From Nemertoderma westbladi (taxonomy: Eukaryota > Xenacoelomorpha > Nemertodermatida > Nemertodermatidae), in the NCBI GenBank assembly GCA_032718475.1, contig JAUCBJ010001294.1:1-64000 (forward strand): DNA of 64,000 bases, read 5' to 3'. Each line of letters opens with the position of its first letter. Within the stretch, counting starts at the first letter, position 1. The position numbers were made by a program, and so were the translations under genes. The notes under the pieces are model-generated. The model was given only the letters and a program-made list of their open reading frames with translations. It searched no databases and was not told the DNA's origin. This document shows, one piece after another, positions 1 through 12,293 of the stretch.

Positions 1-92
1 CGACCTTGAATTTGGACGACGAGCCCCTCCCTCAAATTAGAAAAAGCTGGATTGATTTAACTTTGACATTTAAAAATACTAAATTTTCAATA

Positions 93-635
93 GGCGTTCA
101 TAAAGTATGTCACGCAAATTTTTCCGATTTTTGACCCCCCCCCCCCCCCCTCTGTCACAAAGTGTCACACAAGCTCGACCCCCCCCCCCCCCTCTGTCAC
201 ATTAGACAATTTGTAATACCCCCCCCCCCCCCCCCCCCGCCCCGACAAAAAATATTTTATTGTAATAATACACAATGTTTGTTATGCCAAAATACAATAT
301 AAATTCAATCACTATATCTACATTTTCCCACGGGCAAGTCAAGTGTTCTTATTCTATATTAATAACAGGTATTACAGTGTTGGAGTCAATGGCTTCTATG
401 TCCTACTCAATTTATCGATTATACTCAATGTTATTGAGTTTATTGTTTTCCTTAAAGTTACCCACTCTTCTACACATGTGTGAAAGTCAAAGCCAAGCTA
501 ACATTAAAGCATAGAACATCGCCGTGACCGTCACAAAAGTCGACACCCCCCTCCCCCCTCTGTCACAAAATGTCACGCAAGCTCTAACCCCCCCCCCCTC
601 CCCCCCCTAGTGCGTGACATACTTTATGGACGCTC
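93..635. mobile_element. MITE-like foldback element with poly-C interior
   Basis: The ends are inverted copies of about 22 bp (93-115 and 612-635, sharing CATAAAGTATGTCACGC). The interior holds repeated C-tract/TCTGTCACA modules, with C runs at 135-150, 179-192 and 219-238. No coding capacity is seen. It looks like a non-autonomous DNA transposon; the superfamily is not recognised and no target duplication is evident. Confidence 0.55.
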
Positions 636-641
636 CCATAG

Positions 642-1585
642 TCTACCTACAGGTGTCGAGTCGATGCACAAAATTCACTACTCACTACCCCCCCCCCCCC
701 CCCCCCCCCATACCAAAGCATTATTTGCTGAATAATGAAATATTTAGCGTTTTATTGACACTTAATTAAGCGAGGAGGATGGGGGGGGGGGGGGGGGGTA
801 GCAACACAAACTAAATCTTTTCATTGTGATGTTTCCTCATCATAAATTGCGCGAACATAGAATTTAGTGACTCCAAACAACGTTAAAAGCCATTTTCTAT
901 TTTGTTTTAAAAAGGTCACTAAATGGAAAATTTGGGTTTCCATTTTTTTTATTTTTTACAATCAATTTTCAATCAACAAAGGCTATAAACACCGAACCTT
1001 GAACATTTTTTTATTTCATTGAATTCAATTTTGTGATGATCGGTTCAAATCATTGGTTACATCCAGTGTCATTGACATTTGACCAATTTTAGCTGAAATT
1101 GGGTTGGGGCCATTTTATAAATAAGAGGCCAAAAAAGTACCGTTTTTTGGCCTTTTCGTTCTAAAATGTCTCCAAATCATTTTGTCCCAAATTTCAACTG
1201 ATTTCAGGCAGAATTGTCGAGAAATAGAAATAAAGTCGATTTCTAAGATTTGGCAAAACTCACTGTTGATAAATTAGGTTCCTGATTTCAGATCACGAGA
1301 TAACAGGTACGACCTGTGTGTGGATTGGAGCAGAATAATTAACATAAATTGGTGTTGAAAGATTCGCTGAGCCTCTAAAATATGTTATACATTTCTTTAA
1401 TTCGTTATATATGCAGGAGATTGAGAATAATAAATGTAACCTTTTTTTGTACCCGAACCAACTCACTCGCATGTTAAGCAGACAAAATGGAAAATCTGGT
1501 ACTGAAATGGTGAAAGTTTATAAATAAATATAATATTGTTATTACCGTCAGAAGAAAATCGTTAGGTTGTAATAGTGACCGTCAT
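642..1585. other. AT-rich intergenic stretch, no gene seen
   Basis: This stretch has a 22-nt C run (688-709), an 18-nt G run (781-798) and AT-rich unique-looking DNA. I see no exon, RNA gene or repeat unit that can be supported. Confidence 0.4.
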
Positions 1586-3486
1586 TCCCACACAGTGTAC
1601 CGACAGACTCATTCCGACACAGTGTACCGACAGACTCATTCCGACACAGTGTACCGACAGACTCATTCCGACACAGTGTACCGACAGACTCATTCCCACA
1701 CAGTGTACCGACAGACTCATTCCGACACAGTGTACCGACAGATACATTCCCACACAGTGTACCGACAGACTCATTCCGACACAGTGTACCGACAGACTCA
1801 TTCCGACACATTGTACCGACAGATACATTCCCACACAGTGTACCGACAGACTCATTCCGACACAGTGTACCGACAGACTCATTCCGACACAGTGTACCGA
1901 CAGACTCATTCCGACACATTGTACCGACAGATACATTCCCACACAGTGTACCGACAGACTCATTCCGACACAGTGTACCGACAGACTCTTTCCGACACAG
2001 TGTACCGACAGACTCATTCCGACAGTGTACCGACAGACTCATTCCGACACAGTGTACCGACAGACTCATTCTCACACAGTGTACCGACAGACTCATTCCG
2101 ACACAGTGTACCGACAGATACATTCCGACACAGTGTACCGACAGACTCATTCCGACACAGTGTACCGACAGACTCATTTCGACACAGTGTACCGACAGAC
2201 TCATTCCGACACAGTGTACCGACAGACTCATTCCGACACAGTGTACCGACAGACTCATTCCGACACAGTGTACCGACAGACTCATTCCGACACAGTGTAC
2301 CGACAGACTCATTCCCACACAGTGTACCGACAGACTCATTCCGACACAGTGTACCGACAGATACATTCCCACACAGTGTACCGACAGACTCATTCCGACA
2401 CAGTGTACCGACAGACTCATTCCGACACATTGTACCGACAGATACATTCCCACACAGTGTACCGACAGACTCATTCCGACACAGTGTACCGACAGACTCA
2501 TTCCGACACAGTGTACCGACAGACTCATTCCGACACATTGTACCGACAGATACATTCCCACACAGTGTACCGACAGACTCATTCCGACACAGTGTACCGA
2601 CAGACTCATTCCGACACAGTGTACCGACAGACTCATTCCGACAGTGTACCGACAGACTCATTCCGACACAGTGTACCGACAGACTCATTCCCACACAGTG
2701 TACCGACAGACTCATTCCGACAGTGTACCGACAGACTCATTCCGACACAGTGTACCGACAGACTCATTCCGACACATTGTACCGACAGATACATTCCCAC
2801 ACAGTGTACCGACAGACTCATTCCGACACAGTGTACCGACAGACTCATTCCGACACAGTGTACCGACAGACTCATTCCGACAGTGTACCGACAGACTCAT
2901 TCCCACACAGTGTACCGACAGACTCATTCCGACACAGTGTACCGACAGACTCATTCCGACACAGTGTACCGACAGATACATTCCGACAGTGTACCGACAA
3001 ATACATTCCGACACAGTGTACCGACAGATACATTCCGACACAGTGTACCGACAGATACATTCCGACACAGTGTACCGACAGATACATTCCGACACAGTGT
3101 ACCGACAGATAATTCCGACACAGTGTACCGACAGACTCATTCCGACACAGTGTACCGACAGATACATTCCGACACAGTGTACCGACAGATACATTCCGAC
3201 ACAGTGTACCGACAGATACATTCCGACACAGTGTACCGACAGATACATTCCGACACAGTGTACCGACAGATACATTCCGACACAGTGTACCGACAGATAA
3301 TTCCGACACAGTGTACCGACAGACTCATTCCGACACAGTGTACCGACAGATACATTCCGACACAGTGTACCGACAGATACATTCCGACACAGTGTACCGA
3401 CAGATACATTCCGACACAGTGTACCGACAGATACATTCCGACACAGTGTACCGACAGATACATTCCGACACAGTGTACCGACAGAT
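1586..3486. repeat. 27-bp minisatellite, about 70 copies
   Basis: The unit is about GTACCGACAGACTCATTCCG plus ACACAGT, 27 bp. Variants have GATACATT for GACTCATT, CCCACACA for CCGACACA, or a 2-bp deletion giving 25 bp. Because 27 is a multiple of 3 and the unit lacks stops in several frames, both strands show long open frames of nonapeptide repeats (for example DTVYRQTHS on plus, MSLSVHCVG on minus). The 25-bp variants switch frame inside these open stretches, which argues against coding. The 3' half is enriched in the GATACATT variant, so the array has subfamilies. Confidence 0.9.
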
Positions 3487-4191
3487 TCACCTTCATTACA
3501 CACACAACATTTGTATCTAGGCACACAGGCACATTCACCCCATACATACTCTAGCACATAGACACATGAACCCCACTAGTAACCCTACAGTTACATCAAT
3601 ACCATAGCACTATAGATAGACCCCCACGCACACTACCGCATCAACCTAAGCGGAACATCAGTGCCGGATTAACCTGCAGATGTAGGCGAAAAATACGTGC
3701 GATGAATAACGTACAGTTAGAGCAACCACAATACCACCTCCACCTCCACATGCATACCAACAACTAATCTATCCATAACTAAAGTCTGTCTGAGAAATTT
3801 AGCGTAAATTCGGCGATTATTCCGACTCGTGGGTGGCTTTACTTTCCCTCACTCGCTACGATCGTTCGCGTAACAAACCACTAAGTTATGAACACTGTTG
3901 TAAACGTGCTTGGTTGATAAATTGTAGATGGAGTTTGTAAATTAAAATAACAAAAAAATTAAAAAATAAATAAGTAAAAAATTATCTTAGGTTGTTGAGT
4001 AATCTTGATGTGCTTCTTAACAAAAATATGAGTCTGCTGCGCTGGTCCTTTCTGAAAAATTAAAATGTACCTTAAGGCAAGTTGAAATTAATCCGGCACT
4101 GCCCCCCCCCCCCCCCCCCCCCCCCACACACGCGCGCCGCACAATGACTCACACTGCACCCGTTATGGCTGGAAATAAGAGTTAGAAACAT
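3487..4191. other. Intergenic DNA downstream of TMEM115
   Basis: After the minisatellite there is CA-rich sequence, AT-rich DNA and a 24-nt C run (4102-4125). This is the 3' flank of TMEM115, which is on the minus strand. No clear AATAAA polyadenylation signal close to the stop was identified. Confidence 0.35.
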
Positions 4192-4574
4192 TCAGTTCTC
4201 GGTAGCCGGTATGTTTATACTGACGGAGTCGGTTGTTGGTTCCTTGGGGGGCACCGACTCCGTGGGTACGTTGGGACTTGGATCCGGGTCCGGCCAGTCC
4301 TCCGACTTGTCCTCCTGTAACTCCGCGAGTCTCTCGTTGAGCGCCTTCAAGGCGATCTCCCGGTGTCGTTTCCGCTCGAGTTGCTGCAACTTATCGAGCG
4401 CATTTCGCGAGCCGCTGGGCGCGGAGAAGTCGTAGAGGTTGGCGCGCGGACGGCAGACGCCCACGCGCAGGAAACCGGCGTAGCACGCGTCTATAGGGCG
4501 GGCCGCTAGAGGGCGCACGGGACGGGGGAGGAAGTGAGCCAACGAGAATTCTTCAGACATGTCGCCACGACTTC
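4192..4574 (-). CDS. TMEM115: TMEM115 exon 2 (C-terminal exon)
   Basis: This exon encodes the last 127 or so residues. It begins after a TTTCTATAG acceptor (AG at 4576-4575) and joins exon 1 in phase 1, giving the junction SHQ-G-SRGDMSEEF. The vertebrate protein has a similar GDM-(A/S) stretch followed by an F-A-T-F-F-P-like motif; here it is LAHFLP. The family signature ALKALNERL, used to recognise this tail, is present in the cytosolic region, followed by an acidic, Pro/Ser-rich end. The stop is at 4192-4194. The two exons total 1053 nt, that is 350 residues, essentially the length of the human protein (about 351). This exon is more GC-rich than its surroundings. Confidence 0.93.
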
Positions 4575-5942
4575 CTATAGAAACAAAACGTTAATATATT
4601 GAAAATATAAATATTCGTATTTTTGATCTGTTATTCTGATGTATCAATACGCCTATATTGTTAAACGTGTCTTAAGTAACAATTACTGATGATTTAAATA
4701 AGGTAATTATTGTTCTAATATTAACAATCAGAAAATTTTGGAATAATGATGAACGTCACTTTGGGTCAACTGTAAAAATAATTTATGAAATTCAAAAGAT
4801 TCTTACTGGAAAAACGATTGATTATTATATTATTTTACGAATCACACGTTTGTGGGGCCATCGCGCAGGACGAGGCTCAGTTATCAGATACAGATTAAAA
4901 TCGACCAATTCTACCCCAAAATCGGTACGTAAAGAAATTTAAATAAATAAATAAGAAATTTAACCAAACCGCCAATAAGAATAAATCAAAGAAGAGAGGA
5001 AAGTCCCCCCCCCCCCCCCCCTTGCTTCAACCGCCCACTTAATCTGCACCACCCCCAACCCAAAGGAGCACAGAGGATAAATGAAAGGCAGGATAGAGCA
5101 AGCTGGCTTATTAGTTACACTAGTAGTGCCCTGCCTTTATGTAATTAAGTTTGTGTAATAGATGTAATTACCCGTTGGTTGGACTGGACTTGGACTGGTT
5201 CCAACTAATAGGCAATAGCTAGTATGCCAAGGAATGTGGGAGGTATAGAGTGACTAGGGCATTTTGATACTTAATTACGTTTAGATTAATTAAAAACACA
5301 TTTTTTAAAGCAAATCACTTGAACTAATTAAAAACTATAATGGAATGGGGTAAGTGGATTATAGCTGTGTAACTTTTAAGTATAATTATTTATATCTTAT
5401 ACTCTAAAATAATTAATTTCCATTAAAAGACAGGCACAGGCTTGAAAATGCCATTTTTACGCCAACCAACCAACTTAATTAATTTTAATTTAATTAATAA
5501 ACTGCTATTATCTTAGCTTCTCGAAGGCCGCACGCAAATTCAAATTGGAAAATTTATAAACTTTCGCCAAACAACATGGTGTACCAAGTTTGAGTAGATT
5601 TCATTAAGATTAGGCTGAGTTATTAACGTTTAAAATTGAACACAACAGAACAACAGACACACCGATTGAGTTAGTGGTACGGGTACCTGTATGCTAAGCT
5701 CGCTTACTTTCGTCGCCCGCCCCACAACAAGGTTTATTTAGGCCTATTTAAAATTCACCCTTTCCAGGGGAAAATTAACGCACATAACAGCTGATTACTC
5801 TCTAAAATAAAACTTTAACCGTTCTATTGACTATTGTTTTATTTAGAATAACATGCCACGGTAACTTGTTCATTTCCCTTAATTGATAATTTAACATGGA
5901 GGCGAAATATTAATTCACTGATTATTAGGCCTACCTACCAAC
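4575..5942 (-). other. TMEM115 intron with decayed repeats
   Basis: The intron (1368 bp) runs from donor AAG|GTTGGT to acceptor CTATAG. It contains a long C run near 5006-5020. A diverged copy of a dispersed repeat lies at about 5540-5735, ending in a GCTCGCTTACTTTCGTCGC-like stretch. A decayed copy of the ACTGGACGCAA MITE family lies at about 5745-5915. No other coding sequence is seen. Confidence 0.6.
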
Positions 5943-6612
5943 CTTGGTGAGACTGAAAGAACCTCAGATATATCCAGGCGACAGCTGTACCGCAAACGGA
6001 CATTGCGAACTCCGTCGCAGCTCCGGCTCCGAACGGATTCGGCACAAAACTCCACACAGCCGTAGCGACCAGCCATAGCAACGGGAGGTCCTTTATGCGC
6101 AACGTTTTGGAGGTCCAAGGGATCTGAAGGACTTTTTGGTCGGGCATTAGTTGTTTGAGTGCAACGAGAACGCCGGACGTGTAACCAACGCAACCGTGGA
6201 TGTGTACATCATAAAGATACACTAAATCGCCAAGGAAGGAATAAACAGTTAGGTAGTATAGAATGCACCATAAGCCGGTGAATAAGTTCACTAAGAGATA
6301 GAAAATAACCACTTCTTGGGCCCCCCAGAGCGGCTCGATAAACTTACAAATAACGAAAATTACCGCAAGAGCGAATATTACTGAGATAATGCTGTATTCG
6401 AGATAAGGGAAAGTTATTAGTGTCCATATTCGGAGGTAGTTTGGTACCAGGTAACCCGGCACTATCGCAATATAAGGGCGGATGTCTGTGTACCAACCGA
6501 GGAGGTAACAGAGCAAGATGTCAGCGCAGAATACTTTGGTGACGATGCTGCTATTCTTTATGAATTGAACGAGCAGTTGGGAGAAATTGTTGTTGAATAA
6601 ATTTACTGCCAT
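5943..6612 (-). CDS. TMEM115: TMEM115 exon 1: Golgi rhomboid-like membrane protein
   Basis: This encodes the N-terminal 223 residues of TMEM115, a Golgi multi-pass protein with a rhomboid-like fold. In human cells it associates with the COG tethering complex and affects retrograde Golgi-to-ER traffic and glycosylation (family knowledge). The family is regarded as catalytically inactive. Seen here: hydrophobic segments near residues 22-40, 68-88, 98-120, 175-190 and 195-215. The conserved stretch GVLVALKQLMPDQ is followed by VLQIPW, and W-x-PEP-like loops are replaced by FIEPLWGAQE. The ATG at 6612-6610 is chosen because an in-frame TAA lies 9 bp upstream. The donor is CAAG|GTTGGT at 5943/5942. 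Open reading continues only three codons past the donor. The two-exon structure matches vertebrate TMEM115. Confidence 0.94.
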
Positions 6613-7038
6613 TATATATTATTGTCTGACAGTAGGCCCTACTGCCCTACAGTACTGCAGTACAAAGTAGCCTACAGTATCGGTATTACTAAATTTAAAT
6701 ATCAGATCAGTCGATAAGCCTAGCAGTTATGATAGTCGGTGGCGTAGGCCTAGCTGTTACTGTGTTAGGCCTAGTCGGTAGAGACTGGTTGTTTGTTGTA
6801 TAGGGGCCTAGTTAAAAAAAAAACAGGAAATAGGACAACAGGTTGATTGGACGGGTTTGTCTTTTTGCCGTATGTCAGTATGTGTACGTTCGTATTTCAG
6901 TATTTGAAATAGTTCCCGTAGCCTACCGTAGCGTAGGTGGGCTACCGTATGTGGGCTGGTGGGACGTATTTACGGTACATGCTAAAAAGTAGAATGAGCT
7001 AGAATGATCTAGAATGACCTCTGTGCTGCGGTATTATT
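6613..7038. promoter_or_regulatory. Upstream region of TMEM115
   Basis: This is the 5' flank of TMEM115. It is rich in TAGGCCTA/CCTAC/AGGCCTAG words and CAGTAC repeats. No TATA box or initiator can be assigned with confidence, so the promoter is inferred from position only. Confidence 0.25.
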
Positions 7039-7786
7039 AGTACGTTTGAACGACACTATCCGAACAAGCCTGAAATCAGATAAATCATGGTACCGGTATA
7101 GCAGTATTGTGAGCAATCTTGAGGATTGCGCGGGTATTATTTATTAAGTTCTTGGAAGGGAATTTATTATTTTAATATAATCTATACCTAGGCCTATTTA
7201 TTGCAAGCGTTGTTGCGACATGGTTGTTTATTTCACATGCTGATATGGCGGCCCTGAAAAGAGCCGTTTGGGTTGGTTAGATCAAATCGTACAGTATTTG
7301 GACATGAATGGCCATTCAGTACTAGTAATGCTTGAAATACCGTAAGCAAGGAGATTACAAGCGCAACTTTGGATTGTGCAGCACAACCTGGAAAAGGACA
7401 AAGACGTAGGGTTGGTTGCCCATTTGGTTGTAGAGTACGGGAGAGAAGCTCCTCAATAGCGCAAATTCAATAACACACACCTCAGTCTCGATCAGTTTAC
7501 CGACCTCGATGGAATTAAATTCAGCCATGACAGTGACAGAGTATAGGCGCAATACAGTAATAGTAGGCCTAGTGTTCTAGTATAAATACAATACAACACA
7601 ATATAATTAATAAAAGTAACAATATAAATAACACAATAAACAATAAAAGTAATAGGCCCATTAGTATAAAACAATATCCGCAATGTGCTGAAGATGGCGA
7701 ACAATACTGCTATACCGGTACCGGTACCAATTTTTATCAGTTTCTATCAGATTTCAGGCTTGTTCGGCTGTGTCGTTCAAACGTAC
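7039..7786. mobile_element. Foldback element, arms about 75-85 bp
   Basis: The left arm (7039-7110) contains AGTACGTTTGAACGACAC, AACAAGCCTGAAATC and GGTACCGGTATAGCAGTATT. Its inverted copy is at about 7700-7786. The 590-bp interior contains a 59-codon open frame (7530-7355 minus) that could be mistaken for a gene but has no recognisable homology. No target duplication is clear. Confidence 0.6.
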
Positions 7787-7956
7787 TTCGGATAGTGTCG
7801 TTGGGGTTGGTTGTGTTGGTGTGTTGCTAGGGGTTGGTTGTGAAATTATCTGAATTTTATTGTTTTATTTTCAAGAATATTGTTATTATTTATCATTATT
7901 ATTAAATCATATTGGATTAATAGAAACTCTGCTAAAACTGCAGAACACCACCACCT

Positions 7957-8290
7957 CCCTCCTCCTCCGTGGGTGAACCAGAATTTTTATTTTTGCTTTC
8001 ATTCTTTAGCTACAAGCGTTTAAAATAAGGTATCTCCGGCTATATTTCACCAGTTGCACTGCAGTTATTATTCAACCAACAGCCTAGTGGTTTGTTGGTA
8101 CCAATGGGAAGGTGATGGTGCAAGGATTCCAAAAATGTAAACACTTTTGAGTTTGGTCGGGAAATAGCTGAGTTATGGGCATTCGAAAGTTGCATGCATT
8201 TGCTTCCAAGGCAGGCCTGTTTATTCTATTTAATAAATATACATACAATATTGCAACGTTCTAGAGTTAATATACGGAAATAATAACCTG
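7957..8290. mobile_element. Left arm of foldback family F
   Basis: It begins with CCTCCCTCCTCC and contains AGAATTTTTATTTTTGCTTT, TTAGCTACAAGCG, GGTTTGTTGGTA and TTATTCTATTTAATAAATA. The same series recurs in 56030-56420 and, inverted, in 13664-13990 and 56510-56760. The pair 7957-8290 / 13664-13990 can be read as the two ends of one element (about 6 kb) later filled by other insertions, including the LINE at 8588. Confidence 0.55.
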
Positions 8291-8572
8291 AAGGGAATAA
8301 AACTGAATAATCACTGATGCCGTTCCTGAAGCAAATTAACCTGTATAATTACCGAGGCCTCAGTTATTCTGCTATTCGATATTCCTCTGTTGACTGTTGG
8401 TTGATTATTATTATTATAATAATAAATATATTATCGCGCCCGCGGCCGCAGGCCGCGGTTATTATATTAGGTTAATTTGCTGAAGGATAAGGCAGAAGTG
8501 ATTATTACAGTTTTATTCGCTGAAGGTTTTTATTTCCGTATATTAACTCTAGAACATTGCAATATTGTGTTT
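8243..8572. repeat. Imperfect palindrome, arms about 100 bp
   Basis: The left arm (8243-8345: CAATATTGCA, CTCTAGAGTTAATATACGG, AATAAAACTGAATAATCAC, AGCAAATTAACCT) is repeated inverted at 8470-8572. The centre is a GC-rich stretch with a near-perfect small palindrome (CGCGGCCGCAGGCCGCGG region at about 8437-8458). It is either the middle of family F or a second foldback MITE inserted into it. Confidence 0.65.
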
Positions 8573-8587
8573 ATTGTTAATTAGAGC

Positions 8588-11140
8588 ATATTTAACGAAC
8601 AACATGACAGCATACTGTACTTGGGAGACTTTAATGCAAGTCTGCATCAATCACCTACATCGCCCTGGGTCTATAGCAATAGTGTTAACCGAAATTCTGT
8701 CCATCTTCAGGATTTTATCTCTGGAAATGGATTGTTTTCGGCTGGAACCCAGTTCAAGAAGCGAACTGGAAAGCCATGGACTCATAGTGGACCCAGTGGT
8801 CACAAGTCCCAGATAGACCATATTCTGTTTCGTAGGAAATACAGGAGCTCTATACAAGACTGTAATGCATTTACACTTCGACCCTTCTCCAGTGATCACC
8901 GCCTTATTGTGGCCAAGGTAAGACTTAGTCTGCGTGCTAGCAGAACAACGAAATCTGCCTTGCCACGGCATGACTGGTCCTCTCTGTTGCAACAGCCAAG
9001 TGTGAGATCCAGCTTCACACTACAGCTGAGCAACAGGTATGAGGCTCTTGCCTCTGAGGCGGCAGATCACTGTGAGGGCTATACTGCCTTTACAGAAGCA
9101 GTTAAGTTAGCAGCTGCAGAAACAGTTCCTGTATACCCTCGAAACAGGAAAAGGGCCCCCTGGACTGACAACAAAATTCAGAAGTGCCGAAATGACCTTC
9201 ATAAGGCGCAGAAAGAGTCCCGACTCAAACAGACTACAGCGGCCAAGAATGCAGTTAAAGCTGCATCTAGGTCCCTGAACAGGCAGTACTCTGTTAATCT
9301 ACAGGAGCTAATAAACCAACAGGTTGATGCCATCAATGATGCTGACGACAGCAGGCAATCATCCCAGGCATGGAAATCGATCAATCTGCTTACTGGGCGG
9401 AAAAGCCAACCAACCACCAAGGTTAAGGCTGAATCACCAGCCGATCGCCTCAATGGTTGGAAAGCCCACTTTGAAAAGCTCCTCAATAATGACAGGGTAT
9501 TGCCTGATAACTTTATAGAAGTAAAAGTGTCTGAGTCTGTACTCCCAGATATTCCCATTGGCGATATCTCCTTTGCAGAAGTGAATGCTGCTGCAAAGAG
9601 CATTAAGACCAATCGTGCCAGTGGAGTAGATGGTGTTCCCCCTGAGGTCTTTAAAATACCTGAGTGTTTAAAGCTCATCTATCCCATCATAGTAGACATG
9701 TACCGTACAACAAGAGTCCCACAAGAAATGAAAACAAATAAGTTGGTGCCAGTTCCCAAGAAAGGCAACCTAACACTCTATGGTTCTTTTCGGGGAATCT
9801 CATTGATCTCGATTGCTGCAAAACTATACAATAGAATTCTATAAATCGCATCAGGGATCCCATTGAGAGACTGCTATTTGGAAATCAGAATGGGTTCCGT
9901 AAAGGTCGTGGGACCATGGAGCCCATTTTGGCACTTAGAAGGATAATTGAAGAGTTATCAAAAAAGAAAGACAGGCATCTGGCTGTTATCTTTGTTGACT
10001 TCTTCAAGGCCTTTGATTCAGTCTCTCGCTCACGTATGTTCAGCATACTTTCATTATATGGGATTCCTGATGAAATTATTGCAGCAATCAGATCAGTATA
10101 CGATGGTTCAACAACATTTGTGTCTACTGTTGACGGTGACACAGAACCATTTGAAGTGTTATGGGGCGTCCTCCAAGGAGACACACTTGCACCATTCTTG
10201 TTCATTATTGTGGTTGACTATGTTCTACGCATGTCCTTAGATCATCATAATGATGATGGGGTGATGATAACTCCACCTACTGGCTCCAGAAGTCGAGGAA
10301 ATCCTGCCAAGTACCTAACTGATCTAGACTTTGCTGATGACTTAGGAGTACTCTCAGAATCATTAGAGGGAGCCCAGCGGCTCCTCAGCTCATTAGAACA
10401 TGCTGCTTCTAGTGTTGGTCTTTTTATTAACTCCAGAAAGACCAAAATTCTGACAGTTAACTTTGAAAGTCCTCAGCAAGTCTCTGATCGGATGAGCATA
10501 AGCTCAAAGGATGGTATGCTTGAGCATGTGGACGACTTCTGTTACCTGGGATCATGGATCCGGAAGTCAGGTGAGGACCTTCGAATACGTAAGGGAAAGG
10601 CATGGGCAGCCTTGAATAGGCTTTCCAGGATTTGGAAGTCACCTAGAATTAATCGGAAACTTAAGGTCCGATTATTTAGAGCAGCAGTAGTTCCAGTACT
10701 CCTCTACGGGAGTCCATGCTGGGCTCTAACTGCTGAGGACACCAAATCTCTGGATGGCACATTCACAAGAATGCTACGCCGGGTACATTGTGTCAAGTAC
10801 AATGCACACATCTCCAACCAGACACTATATAACATTGGAGGTGTCTCATTGGTTCCCCCAAGCTTGACACTAGAACAAAATCGGCTCCGCTTTGCAGGAC
10901 ATTGCTTTCGCCGTGAGGACCAGCCAGTGCATAATCTTGTACTTTGGCAGCCTCATGGAGTGAATAAGCATGGTGGACAACCCATGACTTTCTTGAGACG
11001 CATCTTAAAGGACACTGGCCTTGAAGATGCGGATGATCTAGCAAATGTCATGGGTGATAGGGAGTTGTGGTGGTGCGATTTTGTCGATAAGCCGGCACAG
11101 CATTCTTAAAAATGCAGCTGCAATGCAGCATGCCGATCCT
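8588..11140 (+). pseudogene. 5'-truncated LINE: endonuclease end plus reverse transcriptase
   Basis: This is a non-LTR retrotransposon. It starts inside the APE-type endonuclease (GDFNA motif near 8621, then SQIDHILF and the SSDHRLIVA C-terminal motif). The reverse transcriptase follows: FRGISLI, GFRKGRGT, VDFFKAFDS, WGVLQGDTLAPFLF, LDFADDL (the FADD catalytic motif) and FCYLGSWI. A C-terminal RLRFAGHCFRR region resembles RTE/CR1-type LINE tails. The frame breaks at about 9842-9850, where an in-frame TAA follows NRIL and the protein continues in another frame, so this copy is inactive. The 3' end is near a short TAG repeat. It is 5' truncated, as is usual for LINEs. A second copy lies at 55809-62465. 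The clade is uncertain. Confidence 0.9.
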
Positions 11141-11339
11141 AGTAGTATACTGTACTTCGTACTTTTAAGATACTGTTCTATTACAAACACGCATATTCAA
11201 TTTTTTCAAGCCTTGCGTAGTATTTAAATCCATTTCCTTGAATTAATATCGCTCCAGAGGTCGTGGGGTTCTACCCCTGCAGGCGGGCCAGGATAGTTTT
11301 CGTTTTGGCACAAATGCTTTAAAACTACTAACCAAAAGG

Positions 11340-12293
11340 CGCATATCGTCCCTTTCATTTTGAAACCACCTATATGCCATTTTTGCCGAAACAGTGTCAG
11401 GTCAGGTATTCTAGGTCATTGATCAAGAAACTTGCCACCTCCATGCAGCATAAGAGGTGCCACCTGTAGCTGCATAGACCATCTTACTAGGGCAAATCTG
11501 GTCCTGTAACTAGGACCCCCCTCGTTCTGGGATAAGGACGCCCTTGGTCCTGGATTAAGGACCCATATACTTGGCTGTAGGGGTATATGGCCTGGCCAAG
11601 CAGATGGTGATCTACCAATAGCTGGCCAGGAGTAGATTGTTCTCATGTCCACTCTGAGTGCACTTTCTGAATCCGTATTAATTAATTAATCCGTAATAAT
11701 TGCGTATTCTGAATCCGATTAACTCACTTAGAAGGCCATGCTCCCACGTATAACTGAGATATTTATCGTTTCAAAACCACCTATATACTGTACAAGTTTT
11801 GCAGACCGCATGATAAAAGAAAATTTTTTTAAAACAACCTACAGTATATAATACATTTTACTATTACAGTATAAATAAGGTAAGCCCCAGAAACGTTGAT
11901 ATAAAATTGGCAACAACGAATCAGGAGGTAGAATTGTTGTTTATTATGATAGGGGGAGATTTGATATAAATTTTTAAAACCTAATAATCGAATTTGTATT
12001 AAGGGTTTTAATGCTTTTTGAGTAATTATTGTAAAATATGTAATAATTTTTTTTAAAACAACCTACATATATCCCTATACATACAGTAGTTTCCTACCAA
12101 ATATGTTACATAATTCCAATACCAAAACTATTTTTGTTTAAAATCGTTACATTCAATGTACTGTATTTAAAAGAAAATAAGACCAAAATGCTGGAGTATT
12201 ACTTGTAAACAAAATTAGAATCAATAATGATGTTACAGGAAAAGTCAATTTTGTCATTTAGGTTGTTTGAAAATGAAAGGGACGATATATGCT
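11340..12293. mobile_element. Inverted-repeat element, about 0.95 kb
   Basis: The arms 11340-11371 (GCATATCGTCCCTTTCATTT then TGAAACCACC) and 12261-12293 are inverted copies with a few mismatches. The interior includes a GC-richer stretch (11395-11665) that is open for 78 codons on the minus strand but matches no family I know. AT-rich DNA with TTTTTTTAAAACAACCTAC direct repeats (about 11825 and 12050) follows. Confidence 0.4.

Noticed and set aside
1548-3557. Large repeat-encoded proteins on both strands of the 27-bp array
   Set aside because: Open frames follow from a stop-free 27-bp unit; 25-bp variants shift frame freely, showing no coding constraint.
7355-7552. First coding exon of a minus-strand gene (MAEFNSIEVGK...)
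   Set aside because: It lies inside a foldback element, has no recognised homology, and no partner exon precedes TMEM115.
11416-11652. 78-codon minus open frame in a GC-richer island
   Set aside because: No recognisable protein family; it sits inside an inverted-repeat element and is probably repeat-derived.
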